64,000 nucleotides of DNA from Amphimedon queenslandica (Eukaryota; Porifera; Demospongiae; Haplosclerida; Niphatidae), in contig NW_003546268.1 in assembly GCF_000090795.2 (NCBI RefSeq), positions 129,590 through 193,589 of the forward strand. The letters are read 5' to 3'. A model generated the notes under the pieces. It was not told the origin of the DNA and did no database searches. It saw nothing but the letters and a program-made list of their open reading frames with translations. Within the stretch, counting starts at the first letter, position 1; every line of letters starts with the position of its first letter. Both the position numbers and the translations under genes were made by a program. Positions 1 to 20,756 of the stretch are shown piece after piece.

Positions 1-1984
1 TATGTAGAATTTTAAAGAAGAAGCTAAGAAACAAAGAAACCTTCTCCTACAGTTGGAGAGAGATAGGGACAGGTATGGAAAAGAATCAACAGATGCAACA
101 CAAAAGTGTCTCCTTCAGGTCAGTACAACATTATTTATCATGCATTATAAATGTATACATTGTAATCCTTTGACTTCTCTAGATGGAAGAAGTAAAGAGG
201 AAAGAACTAGAGATGCTCCAGCAGAAGAAAAAGATTGCAGAGACTGAGAGCAAACTGAAGCAACAGCAGGTATCGATTTTTAACTTAATATTTACAGCTA
301 CATGTACGTGTTATGATGATTATGATATGCACAATAATTTGAAAACTTACTTTGTAGACATTGTATGAAGCCGCTTGCAGTGACAGGAATCTGTATAGCA
401 AACAACTGATAGAGTCAAGAGATGAGATCACAGATATGAAGCGTAAAATAAAGATTCTTTCACACCAAATTGATCAACTAAAAGAAGAAATAGCAGTAAA
501 AGTAAGAAATAGAAGTTTATAAACAGTTTATTATGTACATGCCCACATAACACATAGGATAGTGCATTAGTTAAAGTGAATGCTGACCTTATGCACATTG
601 AAAGAGAGAAGGACAGCCTCAGTGCTGAAGTATCAGGAAGAAAACAAGAACTTGAAGCAACTAGACAACTACTGGAGAGTCAGAGGGCAGAGGAAAGGTG
701 AGAAAAATGGACGTGCAATTTTAGTATGCATTGTTTCATTAGGAAATTACGTAAGATTTTGTCAGAGGCAAGTTCAGAATGTGCAAGACAAAAGAAAGAA
801 TTAGAGAAAGTAATCAATGAGAGAGACATACTAGGAACTCAATTGATAAGACGTAATGATGAGCTCTCACTTCTTTATGAGAAAATAAAAATACAGCAAT
901 CAACACTCAATAAAGGTAGAAGTATATGTATCTATTGTTAGTTTAAATCTCATTAATAATGTACAGGAGAGATACAGTATAACAGCAGAGTAGAGGACAT
1001 TAGGATATTAAAACTAGAAGTAAAGAAACTGAGGAGGGAACGGGGACTACTAACAAAGAGTGTAGCTAACATTGAAGAACTAAAGTAAATGTTTCTCAAG
1101 CATACACAGCACATTAATTATAATATTCATGACTACTTATAGACGTGAGTTGTATCACTGCCAGAGAGAGTTATTGAGGGAGAGGACAAGATGCAAAGCA
1201 CTTGAGGAAGAACTTGAGAATCCAATCAATATACACAGATGGAGAAAACTTGAAGTAAATATAAGATATACACTGTACATGGGAAAGAGAAAGCATTCAG
1301 TATTACATTCTCATTTAATCTGATAATTTAAAGTTATTATTCTGGACTTACTATAATAGGGAGGGGATCCTAGTACATTTGAAATGATACAAAAGATACA
1401 CACACTCCAAAGGAGACTGATACAAAAGACTGAAGAGGTGGTAGAGAAGGAGTTAATGATTCAAGAGAAAGAGAAGCTATATATGGAATTGAAGCAAATA
1501 CTGCAGAGACAGCCTGGACCAGAGGTAGCTGAACAATTACAGATCTATCAACAAACACTAAAGGATAAAACAAAACAAATGAAGGTTAGTAGCATGAAAG
1601 CTCAGTAGTTTCTAAGTTTTCATACATGTACTTTATTCCTTGCAGAGCATGGCCAGTGAATTGAATATGTATGAAACACAAGTTGCTGAGCATAAGATGG
1701 ACATAGACAGGCTGGAACAAGAACTACAAGAAGTTAAGAAGAAGTACTACCTTCAAAAGAAGAAGGAGCATATGCAAAAGTAAATAGAAATGGGTTTTAT
1801 CAGGAGTGCACTAAATTTATCATTTTGCTATTATGATTGCGGTTTTCTAATCTTGTTTCTCATTAGGGAAAGGGAGAGGACACTAGCTCATGGATTAGCT
1901 CCTCCTATAATGCCACAGGCTCCTGCTAACATGCCACGATTCACTGGAGGAGGTTTCAATCTAAAACAGAATGTCATTGTTTAA
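1..1984 (+). CDS. CFAP58: CFAP58 (CCDC147) homologue, 3' part
   Basis: The C-terminal roughly 440 residues of a long coiled-coil protein enter from the left edge. About ten small exons (for example ~16-118, 183-269, 358-500, ~559-696, then segments to the TAA at 1982-1984) join with GT-AG introns. Nearly all of it is charged heptad coiled coil. Phrases recognisable from CFAP58 are DRNLYSKQLIESRDEIT, the ELNMYETQVAEHK segment, and the basic/glycine tail PRFTGGGFNLK. In other animals CFAP58 is an axonemal/centriolar protein needed for sperm flagella and motile cilia, which fits a ciliated animal. The gene ends 133 bp from the end of the convergent WDR6 gene. The N-terminal half lies outside the window. 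Family assignment comes from remembered sequence similarity; exon edges are approximate. Confidence 0.85.
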
Positions 1985-2117
1985 TTTTTGAACTACAAAA
2001 ACTCTCCATTGTTGTCTGTATTGATAGACAAGAACCACAAAAACTAATTAGGATAATAATTGTTAATAATAATGTATTTTAGTAAAAATAATTATTATTG
2101 ATAAAAAGTACGTTATG

Positions 2118-5100
2118 TTAATACATGTTTTTCCGACACAGTTCTTGGTTCAATTCAAAGAATTCCATCCCAACCCCACAAACAACACCATAACAGCTGT
2201 CTCTATAGTAACACAATCTGTAACTATGACAATAATTAACACCTTGATCCTCACTTGAGATGATATGACACCAGACACGAGGGATCAGCCACATTGTGAA
2301 CGCAATCAGTAACCTTGGCAAGAGAGGGGTCAAAACCATCGACAGTAACTGACCAGAGAGAAAGTCTTTGATCAATAGATGTGGTCAGTAGTACGCCTGG
2401 AGATAAAAATGATACACCTTGAAGAGGAAAAAGAATAATCAACTGTGTGTGTATACAGTGCTTCGGGTTGCTTGACAAAAATTAACTGCTTGAATGAAAA
2501 ATTGGGTCAGACAACTGCATGTGTATCAAAATAATATTGTATAAATCAGGAAATTTACGCAGTAGAATTTTTTTGAGTTAAAAATGATGCTGTGGTTTTA
2601 TTTTAATGTTATAAGACTGTGTCATGTATTATTAAATGTGTCATGTAATTTTATGCATGATCTAATTTTAGTCAAGTAAAATTATAATCCCAGTAAAAAT
2701 TTCCAGATAGAGGGTACCGTATTACATTCACCTGTTATAGCAGAATAATGAGCAGAAGACAATTTACACTGTCCCTTGATAAGGAGGTGAGAGTCACATG
2801 ATACTGAGCACAGACTAATAACCAGGGCAGTATCATCACCAACAGATGCAATCAGTAACAGATTGGGATCGAGTGATTCTTGTATCAGTATCACTGAGAT
2901 ATCATTGATCCCTGACTGGTGAGCTTGATCGATTGATAACAATGGATCAAGTGTTGGAGTGGCTTCCTCTTCTCTTCCCTTCTCCTGATCATCATGCCAT
3001 TTACTGATTAATGATGAGAGGGGCCACAAGACTATACTCCCATCAGTTGCTGCTGTTAGTAAAAGAGCTGTCTTGAATGGACTGTCATTAAAAGATAATA
3101 TAATGTTAGATACTGTTAGTATACAATGATGATGATGATCAATGACCTCCAGTAGAGTGAAGGATTTCAATACTTCATCATAAATATAAATTCTGGGAAA
3201 GATGAAGAAAGGAGGAGGAACGAGAGAGAGAGAGCATAATAGTCTGTCATTAATGTAGTTCATACCAGGGTTTTCAATAAAGCATGCTAATTGAGCTAAA
3301 CAGCATGCATCATGTACATGCACTATATGTGTACATGTACATGGGTTTTTAAGTGACTTTTAAAATTTGTAAAAAAATCCAATTTCAATTGTAATTAGCT
3401 CAAACATGTATGTGCATAGGAAAAATTATAAAAATGAAAAATTCTCCCCTAAATATTTTTGAAATTAATTATATTTATGGTATTTTTAGAATATGAGCAC
3501 TAAGCCAAAATCCTGTGGGAAACCCTGGTTCATACAAATATGAGTAACATGAAAATTAGTCAACCTCAGCCATAGGCCATACGGGCAACAGTTGATAAAT
3601 TGCTATGAAATATTCCCAACACAAGCCCTTTTACAAAATAGAAAGTTAGCCTGTGCTTAATTTTTCAAAAATTGGCTCCAAAACACCCCTAATTATTATT
3701 ATTTTTCTGACACATGCATAAGTAGAACGTTTTGCCGATCATTAATTTCAGAGTTACATGTTACCTTATAAAACCATCAGAGCAGCCAGCAGTTACACAA
3801 GACTGTCCTTTTCTATACTTCACACTAACATCAGCTAATGCCAGTGAAGCCAATGATGTTATTCTGCATTCAGGAGGAGGAACTGAAGCAGACTTTCCTT
3901 TCCTCCTCCTTCTCTGTGGCTTTGATGGCAAATTGTGCAAATTATACTCACACTGCAGTGATACTGATGGCTCTAATAAATAACGAACATTTTACTAGTA
4001 ACTCATTCTTTCGTTATACATGTACCTTTCAAATCGTTTGTAGAGATAAGCCAAGCCTTTAAACTGGCCCTGCCACCACCAGAAAAGAGTAGACAGTGCT
4101 TATTGTCAGAGAGAAGGAGAGAAGAGAGAGATTGTATACAAGAAGTATGCCCACCAATACTAGCAATAGGATTTAATGATAATGTAGAATCACCTAATAA
4201 TGAAAATAAGTTGACATAAAAATAATTCAAAATTATGTACCTTTATCATTTTTAATGCATTTTGCTTTAACAAGAGCAATCGAACAATCTTCACTTCCAA
4301 CAGCAAACAAAGCAGTACCTGTTATCAATAGTAAATATTAATGTTAAAATGTCAATGCCAGTATTAAGACATGGTGTCAATTACATTTATGTACAATGTA
4401 CATGCATCACTACTACCGTACCGTATAGCGGGAAATTTTCGAGGATAACAAATTTCGCGAATTTCACGGATTTTTTCATGATTCGCGAAATTAAATTCCT
4501 TGAAAAATCAATTTAATACGGTAGAAGATGGCAGATTAGTGGAAATTCGCAAAAATTAATTCCGCAAACTTCCGGATATGGGTCATTCGCGAAATTTATT
4601 ATCCTCGAAAAAAACCCGCTATATGGTATATGCCATATATTTTGTGGGTATAAAATTTTGCAATTTGGTTGCATTTTTGTATTTGCAAAATACAAAATTT
4701 CATGATTTTAATGTAATTACTACACCAACTATAATCAGCACACTATTTACGGATTTCAATTTTGCAAATTTTTCTAAAATGCCAAAATCCCAAAATTTAA
4801 TACATGGTATTTTATATTTATATGGTATTTTATACTTATTATTGTACTATTAAAGGGCCAGAGAAGTTCTGGCTTTATTTATGTCTAAATTTTTCTAGAT
4901 CTCCCCCCATTTTTATAATTAATTTGACCCTCTTTAACAAATAATATCTTAAAATTCATAAAAAATCTAATTTTGATCAGAATCAGTTCAAACTTTCCCC
5001 ATAACATAAGTAAATGCTTATCTACCAGAAACTGTAGCTATTTTTTAATGAAATACGCTGTACTAGACTACTAGTATAGTACATGCAGGGTTTCCTATAC

Positions 5101-8100
5101 AGCATGCTAAATAAATGAGCTAAACAGCATTGACTTTTTCGAACTTTGATCGGAATCAGCTCAAACTTGCCACACAATGTAAGTACATTATATGCATCAA
5201 AAATTGTAAAAAAATTAAAATAACTCACAGCGCCAATTTTACAGAAACTTTGAGTACATTTCGGGCAACTTTTAAAAATCCATAAAAAATCTGATTTTGG
5301 TAGAAATCAGCTCAAACTTTCTACGTAACATAGGTACACTGTAGATGTCTGTATCAAAAAAATTATGAAAATGCAGAATTCTCTCCTAGCTATTTTGATA
5401 AAATTTGGACGAAAACTTGTACTATAGTACAGAACTTGGGCCAAATTTTTGAGCCACTTTAAATTCTTTTTTTAATCAGATTTTCATCAGAACCAGCTAA
5501 AACTTTCTACATTACATCCACTACAGAAAATCTTACTACTCTTACTCTCACAGTGTGCTATCCAGAGTAAATTTACTATTATCACGTAATCTTTACTATT
5601 ATTACCATTACATAAAATGTACCCCATGTCTGTATCAATGTAATCAATTGATCAATATCAATATCAAAACTCAGTATTAATTATTATTACTTGATTCCTC
5701 AATAGTATTAAGTAAACAAATTGAAACGGCTTCCCGGCCAATGAAAGGTGCCTATGGCAACAAATAAAACTTGATACACGAGTAACGACATACTTGTAAA
5801 ACAGGAATCATAAGCTGGTCTGACAGGTTCTCCTGCACAATAACAACACTAGATCCCTTGATGTACGCAAATGTCACATTATGAGTCTCTATAATCTGTT
5901 GAAATAACAACACACATACACATACACGTAAGACTGATATACACTGTAGTACACTAGTGCTGCGTTTACACTACAGAAGTGGGCCAAACCGTGCTGAGCT
6001 GGCCCTGCTGTACTAACCATGCTGGCCTGGTTTGGCTCAGCTCACTTCAGCTCAGCTCACTTCAGCTCAGTTTGGTTACTGTTTACACTATCAAATGAAG
6101 CTGTGCTGGCCCACTTTGAACAGGGCTGGCTCAGTTAAAGAAGCTAGTGTAAACACAGTATAGGACTAGAAGAGCCTGTAAACATATGCATACCGGTAAT
6201 GTAATATTATGTGTACTGTACCACTGGTAATTTTAGGAAATTTGGAGTTCTGATAGGTACTATTTGCCAATTGAAAACCAGCAGTTTTAAACCATTATGT
6301 ACATGCTCAATGGCACATGATCACATATTCACTAAAGTAAAACCCACAAATCACCAATTTTATACCTTCAAAATTACCAGATATAATGATAATTAATTAT
6401 ATCTACCTCTTACATTATGATATAGCATTCATATTATGGTGTAGTTAGGCCTACACACAGTCACACATTCATTACTTTTAAACTCACACTATCGAGAGAG
6501 GAGAGAGCATATGACCTGTGCCCACCACCACAAGTGACTGTAAATATGCTTCTCTCATATACAGAGGAATGGAGTAAAAACTCATTCTATTGTAATGAAA
6601 ATAAATCAAAAAATAATAATTGCTTGATGTTACTATTATTTTCTTAAAATTCAATTACAAAAAATGTCATTATTATTGTTCCTGTTTACACAATAGTGTA
6701 GTAATTATGAGATCCAATAGAATTAGCATAATACTGATCATTTTACACATTATGCAAGTGTCAATAATAAAATAATAATAATAACAAAAATAGTAATAAT
6801 AATGATAATAATAATAAAGTGTATTAACAATACTCCCTCTCTCCCCCCATTACTAACCCCATGGTAACAGGTTGTTAAGGTTCCATGATTGACAGTGAAT
6901 CTTACTCCCTCAATCCAGTCAACACCACGTACAGGCTAAGAGACAATACATATAAAACAACAGCATATAAAGCATAGTGTATCAACCTACGTACATGAAA
7001 CCTGTTGGACTCATATAATCCAATCACCTCATTACCATCAGCCCCTTCTTCTTCCTCCCCTCTCTCAGTTTTTAACAAAGTGAATGAGTATTGTCTGCAG
7101 TATCCATCCCTACCAACACTGTATAACGAACCATTTAATGTGAACATCTGTGTGACACCATTAGGACCATGGACACCATAGAAGGACTGAATATAGGAAA
7201 GGGAAAAGAGGAATAGAGAGAAAAGAGATATAGAAATATAACAGAAAATCAACATGTGATACTTGTGAAGGTGATTGTATCTCTTTCTGTCCATCAAAGC
7301 AATAATAAAGATGAATTGATCCTTTCTTGTCACCACAGGCTATACAAAATCGCCTCCTCTCCCTCTCTCCTCCCTCCCTCACCCTTCCCTTCTCTATAGA
7401 GAGTATAAGAGCTGCTGTGGTCCATCTATGCTTAGACTGAGGGAGTAGAAGAGTGAAGAGAAGAGAGACAGCTATTGGCTCTTTATCGCTGGAGTAATCA
7501 ACCAACCAACAGATCTACATGTAGAGACAGAGAATTAAACAACGTAACATGACTTGATTTACCATATTTCCAGCTGGCCCACAAGAAAGTAACACTTCAG
7601 TTGAATGTACTGGGAGTGTATTACCATCAGTGATGGAGGAGGTAGTGTCTGTAGGTAGCTCCATCCATAACAACGAGAAAACCTTCCCACTGTGTGCCGT
7701 CCATTCCTTACATACTATGAATGTATATATGTACATGTATGTATGTATGTATGAATGACAGCCATCATTAAATATACAAATACAAATAGTTTAGTGTGAG
7801 GCTGGTTTTCATGGTATGTATTAATTTCAGTGATGGATCTTTAAAATATGAAATTAAGTGACACATAAAATGATAGTGTCATTATTGAAAAAACTTTTAA
7901 AATTAATTAGTAATGCCCATGTAAACCACCAATATATACTGTACACTAAAATTATAATAATTGTACAAACAATTTAAAGAGTGCTTAATTACCATCAACA
8001 GCTGCAGGTAGTGCTAATATTTTTATGCTTCCCTCTAAATTTCCAATAGCCAGTAAAGGTAATCCTTTGGCTAATGTCATCAAAGAATATTTTGAATATT

Positions 8101-10359
8101 TTGGATCAGTATGACAGGGTGGGCTCCAATTAGAATCAGGAGGGGAAAGACTAAGATCCAACTGACAAAGAGAGCTGTCGTGAGAATTTGCAAAATTAAA
8201 TATTTAATATTAAAAATGATTTTTAATCTTACCCATCTTCAAAAAGGCAGAGTAAGAGATGATTGTCCCACAGGAGAAGAGAGCGGGGAGAGGGAGGGAG
8301 AGGAGGAGGAGAGGGGAACATCTATCAAACAAAAAAACAGACAATACTGACACATTAGTGAATACAAATTGGCTAACTTGATGTCTACTCGATAATACAG
8401 TAACATTACGTGGACCGTCATATAGTGCACCTGAAGTGTTGGAGACAAAGAAACATCAAACAATTTAATAATTGAATTATATACTAGCCTTTCTGTCCAG
8501 GCCCACTACTGACAGACAAGGAATGGACTCTAATACTGGAATCCTCCCCTCCTGTATACTGGGAAAAGAGAGGGAAAATTATACATCTAGTGCTACAAGT
8601 GTACATGGATTTATTACAAACATGTACCACTGTACAGGACATGTACATGCATAACTAGTCCTCGCGTACGCAAAGCTGGGCGAGGCCAAATATTGGGAAT
8701 TGATACTAACAATCACAACAATAATATAATTACTTACAATTAAATTATCTGCTTCGTTAAAAGCTACACTCCAAATATTACGACCCTAAAAGGGAGAGAG
8801 AGAGAGAAAAAGGATATAAAATCTCTATCTGAGCTTACTCTATGGCCGGAGATGACATTTTTACAGTTGCCACGATGGTCCCACACTCTACAGGTTGCAT
8901 CCTCACCAACAGAGAGGAGGAGAGATGATGACAGAGTCCAATAAACCCTCCAAACTCTAGCAGTGTGACCGTAAAGGACATACAAAGAATTAGAGACAGT
9001 GTGGCCTCTAGTGAAATGAGACTAATGAGAGAGAAGGAGTGAAGGAGGTGTGACAATACTTTAATAATTTCCAGTCTTGAGGCAGTTCCCATATTCTTAC
9101 TGACCTGTCGTCAGATGACGAGGCAAGCAATGACAAATCCTCATTAAAATCAACACAAAATATGACCCCCTAAATGTGTGTAAAAATCCTCCCCAGTAAG
9201 GGTTCCAGTAAATACAAAGACAGCATACCTCATGACCTTTGAGCCTCACTGCTACTTCACAAGAACCCAAATGAGGAGAAAGGTCACTAATCTTGACTTG
9301 ATGGATGGGGTAAGATGAGAGGAGTATATCATTGAAAACAGTACCAGAAGCAAACAATAACCAACCAGAGACTGATCTAACCTGACATGAATAACTAGCA
9401 GTGAGAAATGCTAAGAAAAACACCATAAATACTATAATTATAGAGCATGATATAGGAATGATTATGGTGTAATTATACATGTAATAGGATACAGTATGCA
9501 GTTTATTTCAGACGTCAGCAAAGTTTGTGTTGATAGTTTTGAATTGAAGATGGCTATGGCATTATGAGCTAGACCTAGAGCAACCTCAAATACATCAAGA
9601 CTAACAAAAGATATGCACAATAAATCAAATATCCAATCAGGAGCACTGTATGTATTAGAAACAGAGTACTGCCTATGAAAGAGAGAGAGAGAGAGAGAGA
9701 GAGAGGGATGGAAAAAAAGAGAGAATATGGCCATTGTATGCAATTATGCATTGAAAAAAATTTGTGAATTAAAAATGACTTTAAGATTATGATTTTTGGA
9801 CATAATTTAATTCTAAAATTTTAGATACATTTCAACATAATTTTATAATTAGTCTTACATATGTACCTGATTAAAATGTCTTCATTTTCCTGGTCAAATA
9901 ATAAATTGATCCATTTATAAACTTTCTGTCCAAATACAATAATATTAACATTGTTACTTTTCCTTTCTCCTGTAGTGTAGCAATGAATAACTTATTTTAA
10001 ATTATTAATTTTATTTAAATCATTAATAATAATTTATCATCACCTAATCGAATTCCATGTATTCTTTTTGATGGAATCATTTCAACCTCTAGGAGTAGAC
10101 ACCACACAGTAGCAGACATACTAAATACTCTTAGCCATGGGCCACACCCTAACAACAAAACAACCCATACAGTCACTTTAATTAACAATAATACGAACCA
10201 CACCCATAAACCATACACATATCATAATAAAGTATTGAATATTGCTCTAGGTCACTGTACTTCACCTGCTAGTATAACTGATCCTTTTTCATTGATCTTG
10301 AGACAATGTAAAGCAGTAACTGGTAACAAAGCAGTCTTGACATTAAGGAGGTCAGCCAT
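2118..10359 (-). CDS. WDR6: WDR6-like WD40 protein (tRNA 2'-O-methylation partner)
   Basis: About 23 short exons encode a WD40 protein that follows human WDR6 from end to end. The start is ATG at 10359 (MADLLNVKTALLPVTAL, then LAGCGPWLRVFSM). Exons read as 10266-10359, 10044-10148, 9867-9969, 9493-9672, 9229-9394, 9060-9169, 8839-9007, 8738-8785, 8489-8558, about 8.25-8.43 kb (edges unresolved), 7993-8161, 7563-7714, 7263-7514, then pieces to the TAA at 2118-2120. Diagnostic matches are HTARVWRVYW, SVGEDATCRVW, LLPQSKHRWTTAAL, CGGGHRSYALS, LLLTAATDGSIVLW and TTSIDQRLSLW. In animals WDR6 partners FTSJ1 for 2'-O-methylation of tRNA position 34. The last coding exon follows a roughly 43 bp intron; without that splice the protein would lose its final GVGMEFFEL-like segment. 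The gene is divergent from tankyrase and convergent with CFAP58, and its introns carry three MITEs. Confidence 0.9.
3266..3527. mobile_element. hAT-type MITE in a WDR6 intron, 8-bp TSD
   Basis: A 262 bp element begins CAGGGTTTTC and ends GGGAAACCCTG. It is flanked on both sides by the same 8 bp, GTTCATAC (3258-3265 and 3528-3535). Its left part holds an imperfect palindrome, GCATGCTAATTGAGCTAAACAGCATGC-like in outline, with GCATGC at both ends. The interior is the AT-rich sequence seen in degenerate repeats across the window. The 8 bp duplication and CAGGG ends fit a non-autonomous hAT element. No coding capacity is visible. Confidence 0.8.
4420..4627. mobile_element. 208-bp MITE with ACCGTATAGCGGG termini, copy 1
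   Basis: Left end ACCGTATAGCGGGAAATTTT and right end AAACCCGCTATATGGT form imperfect terminal inverted repeats, with further internal TTCGCGAA palindromes. A second copy of the same 208 bp length lies at 37516-37723. There is no open frame and no clear target-site duplication. It sits in a WDR6 intron. The superfamily is not assigned. Confidence 0.75.
4900..5520. repeat. Degenerate dispersed repeat, three tandem units
   Basis: Units of roughly 180-200 bp repeat the order: a CAACTTTTAAAAATC-like phrase, a TTTTGATCAGAATCAGC-like phrase, a TCAAACTTTCTACATAACATAAG-like phrase, then AATTATAAAA and GAATTCTCTCCTAGC, then GTACTATAGTACAG. A GCATGC palindrome block near 5093-5135 resembles the left end of the hAT MITE at 3266. 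The stretch lies in a WDR6 intron. Related units recur in other introns and intergenic stretches of this window. Confidence 0.65.
5958..6160. mobile_element. MITE with TGCTGCGTTTACACTA termini
   Basis: Left TGCTGCGTTTACACTA and the complement of the right TAGTGTAAACACAGTA match at 14 of 16 positions. TAG flanks both sides (5955-5957 and 6161-6163), a possible 3 bp target duplication. The interior is rich in GCTGAGCTGGCC-like and CAGCTCAG-like short repeats. It lies in a WDR6 intron and is non-coding. Confidence 0.65.
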
Positions 10360-10492
10360 GAGAAAGCACGTGGGTAGAGGAGTGGCTCATTTGGGAGGGG
10401 CTCTAAGGCGGGGCTAGCTTGTAAAAAAAATAAAAAGCGAGGATCATCCATTTGTCCCTGTGTCTTCTTCGAGACTAGTCTCATACTGTGAC
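10360..10492. promoter_or_regulatory. Putative bidirectional promoter, WDR6 / tankyrase
   Basis: Only 133 bp separate the divergent WDR6 and tankyrase start codons. The gap holds a CACGTG E-box (in AAGCACGTGGG), a GC-box-like GGCGGGGC and a TAAAAAAAATAAAAA tract. Both 5' UTRs and core promoters must fit here unless upstream non-coding exons exist. Use as a shared promoter is inferred from spacing. Confidence 0.6.
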
Positions 10493-19639
<9,147 letters not shown>

Positions 19640-19679
<40 letters not shown>

Positions 19680-20756
19680 GTTATTGTTATATTTCACTTT
19701 CAATAAGTCTTATATAGATAACTAGTGATATAGTCTGTCAAATTAAGTAGTAGACTCTAGTTTAAGAGAAAGGGAGAGACATTAAAGTGACAATGTACTT
19801 AATTTTTGTAAGGAACTACAATATTGCACTACATTCATTACATCACAAACAAAAAATAGCTGTGTTACTAGATCTACTAGACGAATTGATAATCATGGTG
19901 GATCATGTTTCAACACAGTTCCTACCATAATCTGTTTATTATGTGCAAACTGAGTTTGGACCAAGAAAAACTGGAATGACCTTTTATGGGAATGTGGGAT
20001 AAAAATGAAACTTTCACAGGTTCTTAGTTGCCCAATGTCGCTTCAGATCTCAGGTCTTGGGTCTCTCAGCTCTTGGTAACCCTGAGAACCGGGTTCTCCC
20101 TATGAACCTATTACATAAAGATGCCTTATTCATGATTGCTTATAGTGAATAAAATGTATCAAGGCAATAGTATCTGTGGCATCATAATGGGTGTTTGCTT
20201 TTATAGCTCTCTTTACTTGAGTTGGTACAGAACATGCACTATTGAAAGCAATAAATTGTAGTTTTTGTCTGATAGAGATAAATACCATAATTCATTGCTT
20301 TTAATAGTGCATGAATGCAAGAGCAACTGCAACAAGTCCAAGCACTGTAGGCGTCTCGTTTCTAAATCTCTAAGTTCAACTTGTAAATAGATGCCACAGA
20401 AGTAGAATTGGTATAGACTAGTAGTCAATAGTCATTGTCCTTCACATCATTGACCCTTCAAGAATATCCTAGAATGCATTGCATGGATGATAGTAGATAG
20501 TAAGTGCTGTGACAACTAATACAGGATACTAGATGGTGCATTTAGTGTAAGCAATGTTGGCTCAGGTCAGGCAGAATTGTGTTTCTCAGAAATATCACAC
20601 TTCAAGTTAAGTCAATCATGTAATGATAACTTTTCTAAGAATCACAAGATAAAACTACAATATCATAGCTATGAATAGTATTTTCCTAGAATAATCACTA
20701 AAATAATAATAGCTCAAAAAACAAAAAAGCTAACAGCCTAGGCAAGAGTAGATTAT
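19640..20756. other. Intergenic, tankyrase to Hsp70-like gene (tail to tail)
   Basis: No gene is visible. The start holds an ATT microsatellite (about 19642-19690) in the tankyrase 3' UTR region. About 19940-20110 is an inverted, partial copy of the element at 16863-17661 (shared GAACCGGGTTCTCCCTAT-type phrases). The rest is AT-rich without recognisable structure. Confidence 0.6.
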
